Below, piece by piece: positions 11,901 to 22,900 of a stretch of 64,000 nucleotides of DNA. Under the pieces are notes generated by a model that was given only the letters and a program-made list of their open reading frames with translations, was not told where the DNA came from and did no database searches. This DNA is from Nymphaea colorata (Eukaryota; Streptophyta; Magnoliopsida; Nymphaeales; Nymphaeaceae): positions 62,001-126,000 of the forward strand of contig NW_022204508.1 of NCBI RefSeq assembly GCF_008831285.2, given 5' to 3'. The position numbers and the translations under genes were made by a program. The number at the start of each line of letters is the position of its first letter. Position 1 is the stretch's first letter.

Positions 11901-11955
11901 CCCCCAACAGAATAGAAACAGGTGTTTACACAAGGGTGTTGATTACTGTTGTCAT
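8952..11955 (-). pseudogene. CNL-A: CC-NBS-LRR resistance-gene pseudogene
   Basis: This is a relic of an intracellular immune receptor of the CC-NB-ARC-LRR class (Rx/RGA-like). Its start (ATG at 11955, by homology to CNL-E) reads MTTVINTLV and then hits a TAA at 11928-11926 where E has CAA. Beyond it lie the CC domain with an EDVID-like DAQDIIEGY, the P-loop GKGGIGKTTLAK, RNBS-A (CRWWVCVSE), kinase-2 LVLDDVW after a 1-base frameshift near 11070, RNBS-B GSNILITSR, an altered GLPL (CGGLLLVIKT), RNBS-D CFVYCCIYPKDY and an MHD equivalent changed to LHN. Another frameshift lies near 10750, and a TGA near 9780 replaces a Cys codon. The LRR part is frameshifted and shortened: GDLPKLETL runs almost directly into PQWVWGLSQL. 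The tail CPALHLLQEL is the family's C-terminus. No introns are apparent. It is nonfunctional as a full-length receptor. Confidence 0.93.
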
Positions 11956-14490
11956 CTCCTCCTCTGTTTTTTTCTTGGTGGAAGAAAGACCTAGCAGAGG
12001 AAGAGAACTAGAAATCTGAAAATGGAAGAAGAGGAAGATGAAGGAATGCCAAACGAATTTAGGTCGCCATTGCTTAAATCTGAAAATGGAAGGAGAAGGA
12101 AGACAAGGAAGTGCTCTACAGGCTGGCAAGGTCCATGATTCCTGAACCACAAAGTTCTACATCACCAACACTTCCTCTTCCTCACGTTTGTCTGATTTTT
12201 CATTGTATTATGTAAAAAGCTTGGATGCATGATTTCTTTTTCGAAATCCAAAATTTTATTTAGCCCATCCTAGTTTTGTGATCTGACCATTGACTAGAAG
12301 TACAACTTGTTCGTGCCATCATCCTTGCAGAAGTGGTGGTGCTGTTGCAACTTGCACGTCACCCACTCTGGGTGGGGGGATGTGAAAGGTCTCCCTAACA
12401 ATAGCAAGAGTGAATGATCAAGTGGCACTAGCCACAAGTTGGCTCAGACCAATTAGATAGCCAGGGCTAGGTGTTGTTACTAGTCTTTTCAGCTATTTCC
12501 TTTCAAGTGGGCTTTCTTGATTTCTCCAAAAGGCTGCAGTTGACGGTTTAAAGCAAGTGATGCAAGAAGCAAAATCCAACAATAACTCCAAAAATAAAAA
12601 ATCGTTCTTCCATCAGAAAAATAAACATTATAGGCTAAGTGCATTCATGGAGAGGTATGTAAGCGAATAGAATTTGAAAATGAAGACAAAGTCAATTTTT
12701 TTTCTTTTCATTTTTGTCATACCTTTGTCCACTTGCGTGTGGTTCAGCCTACAATCTTTAGATACCTCATATTTTCTTTTCCTCTTAAAATCCCAATCGA
12801 GTTATCAAGACAAATTGATATTTGCCCCTTTGCTTTTTTTTCAGACGGTCATTCATTTTCTTCAGAAATTATTTGTTTTCAATTTTTAATGTTGTCTCAG
12901 CATTAATTATTTTTCTCAACTTTAAAATGTTAAAAAAATCAAATACCATTAATTTAAAAAATATGTCAGTGTTATAAGAGAAATTAGAATATAATGTACA
13001 TGATGGGTATTATTGAATCTCCCAAATGAGAATGTAAATCAAGTTGTTAAGAGATCAGTGAGTCCATATGGTCTCTTATTCGTCTAATATGTAGTTTATA
13101 ACTAGAATATTTCTTCTCCTTTTCTTCTTGTTACAACAGAATCTAACTAGATCAATCTAAATTTGATTTCACAAAGTAGAATAGCTAAATTGCATTTGAT
13201 GTCTGTTTGTAATAATCCTATACAAAATTGACCATTTGCAATTCATTATGTCCTCACATATGGAGAAAGCCCCAAGAGGTGTAGCGTAGTCGGTCGAACC
13301 AATGAATGTTCACTGTTAGTTCATTTATTATGAGTACTACTGCTAGAGACTGCAAAAGATAGACGTGTGACACTTTAGTTGACATGTGTACTGCTCTCCA
13401 CCGAGGACTGGGTTTGAAGAAAAAAGAAAGGGGCTTCGGCCGTTTAAGGGTATTCATATAAACTAAAGCAAAAAACACAGTTGTGAAATGAATTTAATCC
13501 AAACCACCAATCAGTTAAGAAAACACGGTGACAAGAGCATCATTTTCATTATGATAGGCCAAGGGTATTCGTATAAACTAAAGAAAAAAAAGGTAGTTGT
13601 CATATGAATTTAATCCATAATATCCACCAGTAAAAGAGATAAAGTGACGAGAACATCATTTTCTTTACGATAGACAAAGCAGTTTGCAAAAACTAAAGCA
13701 AAAAAAGACAGTCATGAAATGAATTTAATCCGAAGCATCCAGCAGTCAAAAAGACAGTGATAAGAGAATAATTTTATTTACGATAGACCCAAAAGAATGG
13801 CCGCAAGGTGCTTGAACTGGCATTAAGCACTAAGAGATTGTATTGCTCGTTCATTGAGGAAGAAGCCCCTTTAACCCTTCCCATAAACTAAAGAAAAAAA
13901 AAGCAGTTGGGATTTGAAATTAATCCATAATATCCACCAGTAAAAGATTTGATGCTTATCCCCTACAGGCTACTCTTTCGCCCATAGAAAGTGGCCAATT
14001 CCAGAATCGGGCAAGATTGGGCATACCCTGAAGGAACACATCGTTGGTGAATCACACCCCCTTTATTCGATGTTTATATGTTTGGATTTGAATATGAATG
14101 AAAGAAAATTTCATATCATATTCAAATTTAATTTTTCAATTCCAATTCAAGTCCGATTCAAATTCTGGTTTCATTTTTACATCTAAATCCAAATCCGACT
14201 TTTAAATACACAACTAAGATCAGAACCACATTATGATATATATATATATATATATTACTATCTTTAATTCAAAAAATATGGATATTATTTATAAGATATT
14301 TACTTGAATTGAATAATGGAATCTCAATTAGATTGAATATTTGTTATAAGCTAAGTTGGAATGTGGTAAAATGCAGACACATATGCTTAGTGGGTGCAAC
14401 GGGTTCAGACGGTAAGTGCAAATGCAAATTTAAATTTGATTTTTTTCTATATATCTGATCGATTTAAGTGCATAACTGATTTAAATTTGA
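11956..14490. other. Upstream flank of CNL-A
   Basis: No gene is seen. The stretch is homologous, inverted, to the upstream flank of CNL-E (54907-57407), and includes two TCTGAAAATGGAAG words close to the start codon. 12240-12990 is one half of the direct repeat bracketing CNL-A; 13448-13945 is the satellite below; 14090-14220 is rich in ATTCAAATTC-type words; (TA)n lies at about 14237-14256. Promoter elements cannot be assigned with confidence. Confidence 0.65.
13448..13945. repeat. 115-bp tandem repeat upstream of CNL-A
   Basis: The word AACTAAAG recurs at about 13461, 13576 and 13691 (exact spacing 115), each time followed by a CAGTTGTGAAATGAATTTAATCC-like stretch. A further partial unit lies at about 13880-13945 after an 80-bp interruption. 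Three related units (spacing 113-117) lie inverted upstream of CNL-E at about 55030-55375. The function is unknown. Confidence 0.85.
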
Positions 14491-17400
14491 CCTTTTATCG
14501 AATCACCAAGATTTGGAATTGCTGAATCACAAACAGGATGGCACTGTGGGTCTGATCATGCCTTGTACTGGGACAAAGAATGGATGGATCGGACGTTTCT
14601 TTTCCTCGGAGGCTTACGCGATGAATTTGAATCCATTAGGAGCCAAATTCTTAATTGTGACGAGGTCCCCGGAATTGAAGAGGTGTATGCCCGTGTGGAA
14701 TCTGAAGAACAGCGTCGACAGGTGATGCATATTGACACCAGTCAGGGGAGTTCTCCTTCAGCCTTTGTTAGTCGTGTTTCTGGGATTGGACAGCGTCCTG
14801 TTCGGCGGTGTAGCCATTGCAACAAATCAGGACATTCTGTTGATTTTTGTTGGGATCTTCATCCTGAGAGGCGGCTTGTCCGGGGTCGTCCTCCTTCTAG
14901 CCGCCGGAGTCCTTCTGTGCCTGAGCCTAGTCAGAGTAGTCCGTCAAATGTTGCCAAATCTAAGCTTTCCTTCGATCAAATCAAAGAACTGCAAGCGTAT
15001 ATCAGCCGGCTATCTACTACTCAGGAGGATACCTCCACGTCTGAGGGGGCTAAGTTAGCCCAAGCTCTCGTGGCTACTAGTGAACAAGGTAATTCCTCAC
15101 ATGGTGATTGGATTGTTGACAGTGGTGCTACGCATCATATGACAGGGGACCCTAAGATGTTCCAAGAATACAAATTGTCTTCGGGTCAGCAACGTGTATC
15201 TATGGCTGATGGTTCTTCTATCTCTGTGGCTGGAAAAGGGAGTTTGTCCTTGTTAAATAAATACTGTCTTCATAATGCTCTTCATGTTCCCAATATTCCT
15301 GTGAATTTGCTATCTGTCAGCAGTATTACTAAAGAACTGAACTGTAATCTGATCTTTTCTGCTGATCGGTGTTTTCTGCAGGACTTGGTGACGGGGCAGA
15401 ATATTGGGATTGGTTCGGCTATTGATGGACTCTACAGACTGCCTGTGCAGGTTGCTTCCGCTCTTATTTCAGCCACTAGTGGACAGTTGTCAGGCGTAGA
15501 AGACCGATCTACTATTATGCGATGGCACGAGAGGCTTGGTCATCTTCCGTTTCCATTGATTAAGAAGTTGTTTCCTAGTTTGTTTCATTATGTTTCCATG
15601 GACTCCTTCACCTGTGAAGTGTGTCAATTGGCTAAACATGTTAGGGCCTCGTACCCTATTTCATTCAATAAAACCACTCGTCCATTTGCTTTGGTTCATT
15701 CTGATGTTTGGGGTCCTTCGGGAGTACCCACTTGTCGTGGTTTTCATTACTTTATGACCCTTATTGATGATTACTCCCGTTGTACGTTCGTGTATCTGTT
15801 GAAAGAACGTAGTGAAGTTCCTGTTATTGTCAAAAACTTTGTGGCCTTTGTTGAGACTCAGTTTCAGACGTCTGTCCAAGTTTTTCGCACCGATAATGCT
15901 AGAGAGTATGTCTCTCAATCCCTAGATGATTTCTTGAAGAGCAAGGGTATTGTTCATGAAACGTCATGTAGTTACACACCTCCCCAAAATGGTGTGGCTG
16001 AACGGAAGAATCGCCATTTGCTTGATGTTACCCGGGCCCTTCTGTTCCATCGTCAGGTTCCCAAGCGCTACTGGGGTGATGCGCTTCTCACCAGTGCCCA
16101 CCTTATCAACCGTATGCCTACCCGTGTGTTGCAGGGCCATTCCCCGTACTCTATGCTTTGTTCGACTCAGAATCCCTGGCCTCTTACTCCTCGGGTGTTC
16201 GGGTGTGTCTGTTTTGTTCATGACCATAGTCCCACCCTCAAGAAACTTGATCCTCGGTCTGTCAAGGCCGTCTTCCTGGGGTATTCCTCCACTCAGAAGG
16301 GATACAAATGTGTTGATCCTACCACCTCTAAAGTCTATGTTTCCCGGGACGTCACCTTCCATGAACATGAGGCATACTTTCATGTGAATCCTCTTCAGGG
16401 GGAGTATCTAGGGCACAGTAGTGAAGAGTATTCATCAAATCAGTTGATTCAGTTTACGGATTTCTTGGATTACAAGGCCAGTGACAGTGTGGCAGACACA
16501 GTCAGAGATGATAGAGACTGTCACATGGACGAGGGTCTTGTTGATAATCAGCCTACAGCCCGTGATCATTTGTTTGGCCAGGTGTACAGAAGGAAGAAGA
16601 CAGATGTGATTGAAAATGTTGATGTAACCAATCCCAATCCTGTTAGCTCCCTGGATGACCCAAGTCTAATCAATGAAGAGCTTCCTATAGCCCTGCGCAA
16701 GGGCACCAGGTCTTGCACTTCTCATCCTATTCAGAGATTTGTCTCCTATGCGAAATTGAGTAAGAATTACAAATGCTTTATAACATCCTTGTCTAAGTCT
16801 GTTATTCCCAGGTGTGTGGAAGATGCTAGAGAGGATTCTAAATGGCTACAGGCCATGACAGAGGAGATGAATGCCTTGGCAAAGAATGACACTTGGGAAG
16901 TTGTGGATATTCCCAAAGGGACTCATTTAGTTGGTTCAAAGTGGGTGTTCAATGTGAAGTACAAACCAGATGGTACTGTGGAAAGGTATAAGGCTCGGCT
17001 TGTTGCAAAGGGGTTCAGCCAGAAATATGGTATTGATTATCTTGAAACCTTTGCCCCTGTTGCCAAACTGAAAACTGTGAGGGTCATATTAGCTCTTGCC
17101 GTGAAAAAGGGGTGGAGCATGGATCAACTTGATGTTAAGAACGCATTCCTGAATGGCCATGTAGAAGAAGAGGTCTATATGAGTATGCCTCCTGGATATG
17201 TTCAAAGCGGAAAATGCTGTCATCTCAAGAAAGCCTTGTATGGATTAAAGCAGTCTCCTAGAGCATGGTTTGAAAGACTGAGGATAGTGATGAAGATAAA
17301 TGGATATAAACAGGGAAATGGTGATCACACCCTATTCATTAAGCAGAGAGATGGCCTGGTGAGTCTTCTTCTTGTGTATGTTGATGATATGATAGTCACA

Positions 17401-18351
17401 GGTGACGATGAAGAAGAGAAAAAGAAGATGAAGGAGAGGTTAGCTGCTGAATTTGATCTTAAAGATTTGGGTAAACTAAGGTACTTTCTGGGGATAGAGA
17501 TTGCTCGGTCAGAGACAGGGCTGGTTATGAGCCAAAGGAAATACACTCTGGATCTTCTAAAGGAGACAGGCAAACTTGGGTGCAGACCCTTTCTAACTCC
17601 AATGGAGTCTGGTACAAAGATAAGCATCAAAACTGGTAACATCCTAGATGAGGAAGGAAAAGGGCGGTATCAGAGGCTGGTTGGTAAACTCATCTATCTT
17701 ACTCTTACTCGCCCTGATATTACTTATGCTGTGAATTTGTTGAGTCAGTTTATGCATGCTCCTACTGATTGTCACTGGAAGAGTGCAGAAAGAGTGTTGG
17801 GGTACCTAAAGAATGACCCAGGAAAAGGATTACTCTATACTCAGCAAGACCAACTTAATATTGAAGGATACTCTGACGCAGATTGGGCAGGATGTACTAA
17901 TACTAGGAGGTCTACCACAGGGTACTGCATCTTTCTGGGGGGTAACCTGGTTGTTTGGAGAAGTAAGAGGCAGGAAGTATGCTCTAGATCCAGTGCTGAG
18001 GCTGAATACAGGGCTGTGGCTATGGGAGTTACAGAAATGTTATGGTTAAAGATTCTCCTAACAGATATTGGTGTTGAAACAGAAGAGAAGATGAGGATGT
18101 ACTGCGACAACAAGTCTGCAATTAATCTTGCGAATAATCCCGTTCTGCATGACAGAACTAAACATGTGGAGATTGATCGCCACTTCATACGGGAACGCAT
18201 AGATTCAAAGGAGTTGATCCTACCTTATATGAAGTCTGAAGATCAAATTGCAGATGTTCTAACCAAAGCCTTATGTACATCTCAATTCGAGAAAAATGTA
18301 AGCAAGGTTGGCATGTTTAACATGTATGCCAAGCTTGAGGGGGAGTGTTAA
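14491..18351 (+). CDS. Copia Gag-Pol polyprotein, N-terminally incomplete
   Basis: An open frame of about 1,286 codons starts without a natural ATG; the first in-frame ATG is near 14584. Numbered from Leu at 14563 as residue 1, it shows a Gag remnant (FLGGLRDEF), CCHC zinc knuckle (C83, C86, H91, C96), aspartic protease DSG (D186), GAG-pre-integrase/HHCC (H322, H327, C351, C354), integrase D381/D444/E480, reverse transcriptase with QLDVKNAFLNG (D857) and YVDD (939-942), and RNase H with D1105, E1146 and D1182, ending in ADVLTKAL. The order protease-integrase-RT-RNase H is diagnostic of Ty1-copia. All catalytic residues are present. The TAA stop lies inside the LTR's first six bases. Gag is about 200 residues short. 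Confidence 0.95.
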   Translation, partial: PFIESPRFGIAESQTGWHCGSDHALYWDKEWMDRTFLFLGGLRDEFESIRSQILNCDEVPGIEEVYARVESEEQRRQVMHIDTSQGSSPSAFVSRVSGIGQRPVRRCSHCNKSGHSVDFCWDLHPERRLVRGRPPSSRRSPSVPEPSQSSPSNVAKSKLSFDQIKELQAYISRLSTTQEDTSTSEGAKLAQALVATSEQGNSSHGDWIVDSGATHHMTGDPKMFQEYKLSSGQQRVSMADGSSISVAGKGSLSLLNKYCLHNALHVPNIPVNLLSVSSITKELNCNLIFSADRCFLQDLVTGQNIGIGSAIDGLYRLPVQVASALISATSGQLSGVEDRSTIMRWHERLGHLPFPLIKKLFPSLFHYVSMDSFTCEVCQLAKHVRASYPISFNKTTRPFALVHSDVWGPSGVPTCRGFHYFMTLIDDYSRCTFVYLLKERSEVPVIVKNFVAFVETQFQTSVQVFRTDNAREYVSQSLDDFLKSKGIVHETSCSYTPPQNGVAERKNRHLLDVTRALLFHRQVPKRYWGDALLTSAHLINRMPTRVLQGHSPYSMLCSTQNPWPLTPRVFGCVCFVHDHSPTLKKLDPRSVKAVFLGYSSTQKGYKCVDPTTSKVYVSRDVTFHEHEAYFHVNPLQGEYLGHSSEEYSSNQLIQFTDFLDYKASDSVADTVRDDRDCHMDEGLVDNQPTARDHLFGQVYRRKKTDVIENVDVTNPNPVSSLDDPSLINEELPIALRKGTRSCTSHPIQRFVSYAKLSKNYKCFITSLSKSVIPRCVEDAREDSKWLQAMTEEMNALAKNDTWEVVDIPKGTHLVGSKWVFNVKYKPDGTVERYKARLVAKGFSQKYGIDYLETFAPVAKLKTVRVILALAVKKGWSMDQLDVKNAFLNGHVEEEVYMSMPPGYVQSGKCCHLKKALYGLKQSPRAWFERLRIVMKINGYKQGNGDHTLFIKQRDGLVSLLLVYVDDMIVTGDDEEEKKKMKERLAAEFDLKDLGKLRYFLGIEIARSETGLVMSQRKYTLDLLKETGKLGCRPFLTPMESGTKISIKTGNILDEEGKGRYQRLVGKLIYLTLTRPDITYAVNLLSQFMHAPTDCHWKSAERVLGYLKNDPGKGLLYTQQDQLNIEGYSDADWAGCTNTRRSTTGYCIFLGGNLVVWRSKRQEVCSRSSAEAEYRAVAMGVTEMLWLKILLTDIGVETEEKMRMYCDNKSAINLANNPVLHDRTKHVEIDRHFIRERIDSKELILPYMKSEDQIADVLTKALCTSQFEKNVSKVGMFNMYAKLEGEC

Positions 18352-18623
18352 CATATCATGTATAGGGAACCGGGTCTGGATCCAGACCCGGTCCCATGGG
18401 CACAGGTACCGAGAGTGGCTCGGTACCCTAGGCATTTTTCCCTCTTATTTAATCCCACTTATGGTGTAATTGTTGATTAAGTGAAATAACATTTTCTCTC
18501 TCCTAGGGTTGCGGTTGTGCACCTAGGTTAGAGCTTCTCCGTGGTTTTTCACCTCTCTTTGAGGTTTTCCACGTATATTGTGTGTTCCTTTTCTTTCTCT
18601 CCATCTTGGTGTGTGTTTCTACA
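18346..18623 (+). repeat. 3' LTR of the Copia element
   Basis: The 278-bp LTR starts TGTTAACATATC directly after the polypurine tract and ends GTTTCTACA. It includes GGGTCTGGATCCAGACCC, a perfect palindrome at about 18371-18388, and a GGTACCGAG/CTCGGTACC pair. The downstream TTTCT is shared with the CNL target and could be the target duplication, but the 5' copy is missing, so this cannot be verified. Confidence 0.85.
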
Positions 18624-18624
18624 T

Positions 18625-18929
18625 TTTCTAAAGGAGGCAAGCCAAACAGAAGAAGATTTGGTGCTGCATAGGATCAGAGATGTTGGAGAGAGAATAGTAA
18701 GGAAGTGTGGTGGGACGGTAGGGTCGATGATGCATACCAAGAAATGCATACAAAAGACTGGAAATTCGTGGAGGGTAGTAAGATATGGGAATGGGAGATG
18801 CCTGCAGCTGAAATCGGTGGCAAAGTTCTTTCAGGTCTCATGCTGAGCTATGATGAGTTGCCGCATTATTTAAAGAGCTGTTTTGTGTATTGCTACATGT
18901 GTATAGATAATGTTACTGAAAATCGGTGA
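18625..18929 (+). pseudogene. CNL-B: short NB-ARC remnant of a CC-NBS-LRR gene
   Basis: This is the right-arm partner of CNL-A. It encodes LKEASQTEEDLVLHRI (NB-ARC after RNBS-C), then an 18-bp deletion removes the GLPL core (TGTGGTGGG runs straight into ACGGTAGGG). After a frameshift comes LSGLMLSYDELPHYLKSCFVYCY (RNBS-D). At 18894-18897 the sequence jumps to the 3' flank, skipping about 1.63 kb that encodes the ARC2 end and all LRRs. The 5' half is replaced by the Copia element. It ends at a TGA in the flank. Not functional. Confidence 0.9.
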
Positions 18930-19842
18930 CAAATTGTAATTAATTATCTTGGTTAAATATGTGTGTTGTCATTTCGTTGCCGCTCTTGTTTAATTTATGC
19001 ATCAACAGAGTCTTGTCCAGCTGTTTTAAACTTGCTCAAATTGATGACCATCTCTCTCATTTGATTTTTTTTCGTAATTGAAAACAAAAATCAATTATGT
19101 GAATACCAGCACGTACCTTGTATAAATGATAAATGCGATGCTGTTTAGGTCAAACAGAAGGCAATGTCCTTTGGCTTGAATCGATACAGATAAAAAATAC
19201 CTTTTTCCTTTACGAAAATTTTAAAAAAGAATTTCAAATATTATTTTGTTTTATATCCATCAATTGATGCACAAAGGCCCCGATTAATTAGCTGATATGA
19301 TAAAATCCCAAGCTGGCCATTATTTGAGCGATCTTCAAAGTTTTGTTTTTCATATTTATGTCATTAATATGCATTTAATCATCTTCACAAATTTAAAACA
19401 CATACCCAAAATCTGAAAAACCTGCGTACATTTGAAAAAAATAAATGGAAACTACTTATAGTCGAATAATTTATAAATCATGCATTTTATAGTGTGTCTT
19501 TTTAATTCAAGTGGATATTTGAAAGCATTGAAATTATAAAATTTTTGCAAAGTGTAAGATTCTAAGAAATCACACCAAGAAGTCCATATGAGGCTTTTGG
19601 CATCAGTTGTTTTATAAGGAAGCAGGCCCTCGTGGGTCACCTGTTTCTCAGCAATTTACTTGATTGGCAAAAGTTCAATGACAGCATGTGAATGTATAAC
19701 CTGGGCTCGGTCCAGCCATCAAGTCTCAAGCCTGGCTCACCCCAGCCATCAAGATCCAAGCCCATGTTTGGCGCAGCTTCGCTTGACAGTAATGAAATTA
19801 AAAGAAAAGAACATACTTAACCTGACATGATTTGACTGCAAT

Positions 19843-19919
<77 letters not shown>

Positions 19920-22900
19920 CTCCTATAACACTGTGTTTTAAAATATTGGCATTTGATTTTTTAATGATGTAAAGCGAGAAAAATAATTAATGCTGAGACA
20001 TCATTAAAAATTTAAATCAAATAATTTATTTAGAAAAACTAATCACAGTTTGGAGAAAAAAAGAAGCTAAAATACGAGGCATCTAAAGAAGGTACGCTGA
20101 GCGGCACACAAGTGGAAAAAAATGAAAAGAAAGAAATCGACTTTCGTCAAAAATAAAAAACACTTAAATTTGATGAAGATAAACTTCTGGGCCAAAATCA
20201 GCAGCATCTGACCCAACTATTCCACTCCCTTCACACACTTATCAAGATAGCAGTCGAATTCTACTGCTATATATATATATATGTATGTATGTATATATAA
20301 GCCACAGGAAAAATGTTGGATTTCTTCTTTTAAACCAACATGATAGCAAATAGTTAACCTTACCTGGCTAGTGCCACTTGATCTTACTCTGTTGCTATTG
20401 TTAGAGAGACCTTTCACACCTAGTACTGAGCTCATGGTTCTGTCAAACAGGGTTTGTTGAAAGACAACAGCTGAACTGCATTAGTACGAGTCCCATAAGT
20501 TTGGCAAGGATGTTGATAGCTACCAGTGGGCCTAGCTGGGCCTTCCCTTGTGGCTCGGACAAGTTGTGCTTCTAGTCATTGGTCAGATCACAACTCCGAT
20601 GGGCTAAATAAATTTCTTTGTTTAGAAAAAAAAAAAAAACTGGGCAGGTTATGTACTCTCCACCAATTTCGTAGAACTGAAGTTTACCAGTCGACAGTGT
20701 CGGCCACCTGGTTTCTTCATTTGTCTCTTTGCCTTTCTTCGCGAAACCGGGGAAGATGGCAATAGTAATGAATGCACATGTAGAAGCACCCATTTCTAAT
20801 CTGTTCCAGTCGGTAACGTTAGATATGATCTTAAGAGTAATTTGATGAGAAACATATATTAAGTTGGTCATTTTCTAATTAAAATATTTTTTTAATAATA
20901 AAAATATAAACGACTTAAATAACATAAGATTTTTACTTTGCAATGGGGCAAAATGGTTTCAAACTTGCATATCTACATAGGAGTTGGATCTAGTTTGCAT
21001 TTTTATTGCATTCACATGTTTTAATATGTGTCGTGTATATTCATTGGATAAAAATCATATCTATATCCATTACTAGAGAGGGAGGTGTATAAGTAGTAGA
21101 ACGTAAGCACTTAAAGTAAACATGGCACAAGCACAATATTTTCACGTGAACATGCTATCATGTGACTCGATTAATTGTTAGCAGATGCTAGTACCCATTT
21201 GACTGTGTATATCTGCATGAGGCTGTGTTGGAGAGGCCGGAGCATCTTGACAATTGGAGAAATCTATACATGTACACAGGAACACATACACACAAACACA
21301 CACACACACACCAGGATTTTGCCAGAGTATGTGTCGTATGCTCAAACCCAACATCTAACAAAATTTTGGATCTTGACTTGTAGATGCTTTGGATTAAATT
21401 CATTTCACAACTGTCATTTTTGCATTAGTTTGTAAGATAGGCAGAAGCCACAGATATGCCATAGCCAAATAAAGTGCCCATCTAGTTCCCATAGGAGTTT
21501 GGTTCTTCCATATTTGAGGACATCAAGGCTCCCCAGTCTTCCTTACTCACACTCAATTATAGATATCAGCTCTGGTCATCTTGTGAGCTTGTGCAGGGTC
21601 CCAGCACTCTTGTTAGTCCCCATTGATAATGACATAATCCCAAAGACATGATTAACCCAAGGATTATTCACTTTGTTCTTTTGCTGCAAAGGATACATTG
21701 CATCTGATCGACAAGCATGCATGGAAATTAAAAGGGGCCTTGAGCTGACCCAATCAGATAAGCCACCTTGCCCCAACCATAGTTACATGCGCCACCCCAG
21801 AATAGGAGATGGCCCATGTCATCCTATCTAGGGGCGGAGCCAGGGGGACCCGTAGGGGCCCTGGCCCTCCCTCAAATTTTTTTTTTAAATTTACATGTAA
21901 ATTTTAGAAAATTTTACTTGTCTTATATAAAAACTTTGAAAAATGATATTTGAAAATTTTGAAACTTTAATTCGTTCCCCCTCATGAAAAATTTCTATCC
22001 CATAGAATTATCCTTCACCGACCACCATTTGGAGTAACCGATCCTGTCGCCCCTTTTAATTAATCTGGATATATGAGTCCTGTGGTTGCATTCCAATCTG
22101 TTCCATATTTAATTGTAACAGGATGACCTCCTACTGTATTGGAGACTGTCGCTTCACCTGTCATCAACCAATCTTGCTTGGCATTCATTCTTTGACAGTA
22201 TGTGTACTCTTGATTTAACCCAATATCCAGATGACTTCAGATTTTGAAAAATCAAATATTGTACAAAAATCTCATGTTAATTAAGTGTTTGCATAAACAA
22301 AATCAAGTAAATGAAAGTTAAAGATTTAAAAAATATATATAACTTGAAGGACGTTTAGGTTGAAAGATGATTGAGACACCATAAAAAGAAGCTTTAAGAA
22401 AGCATTTTTCGCATAAAAATGCAGTTCCGTATCAAGTACTTAACCTGCTGAGGGTTAAAAGTACATTTTAAAACTTGAGCAGTCTTATCATTGAGTAGCT
22501 TTTTTTAACTTCTTTGAAAGGAAAAATACCGAGAAACAACTTGTCATGAAGCTGCTACATAGATATTGCATAAGGAATAAGAATAAAAATGTCAATAGCA
22601 ATTAAGTGATGATATCATAATCAATATGGCTATCTGTGTTGTGCTTTAGTTTTGGAGGCAGGAAAATTACCTTGGAAAAAAATCAAGTGAAAGTAAATAC
22701 CCTGGTGTGTCCCGGTATCCATGTTGCCATCTTGATACACCAATACGGCATGGAGACAAATTTGCTGCAGCTGAAAATGACCAGTTAGGAGCCAAAAACA
22801 AAAAAAAAAACAAGTTTTACTAACGCCAGAAAATGCCAATAAAAGTTAGAAAACCGTCGGAATAAGTATTACTGACTGCGCATGCAATCTCTTAGTGTAG

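Larger units (their letters stand above)
14491..18623 (+). mobile_element. Ty1-copia retrotransposon, 5'-truncated, intact pol and 3' LTR
   Basis: The element has an uninterrupted Gag-Pol frame, a polypurine tract (GAGGGGGAG, 18337-18345) and one LTR (18346-18623, TGTTAACA to TTCTACA). The 5' LTR, primer-binding site and N-terminal Gag are absent: the frame begins abruptly at about 14491 next to AT-rich DNA and no matching LTR lies upstream. The 3' edge abuts CNL-B sequence at 18624-18625. The intact frame implies a recent insertion, with 5' loss in a later rearrangement. It cannot transpose on its own. Confidence 0.93.

Noticed and set aside
15964-16383. 139-codon antisense open frame within the Copia integrase region
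   Set aside because: It is a shadow of the intact Gag-Pol frame on the other strand and has no recognisable domain.
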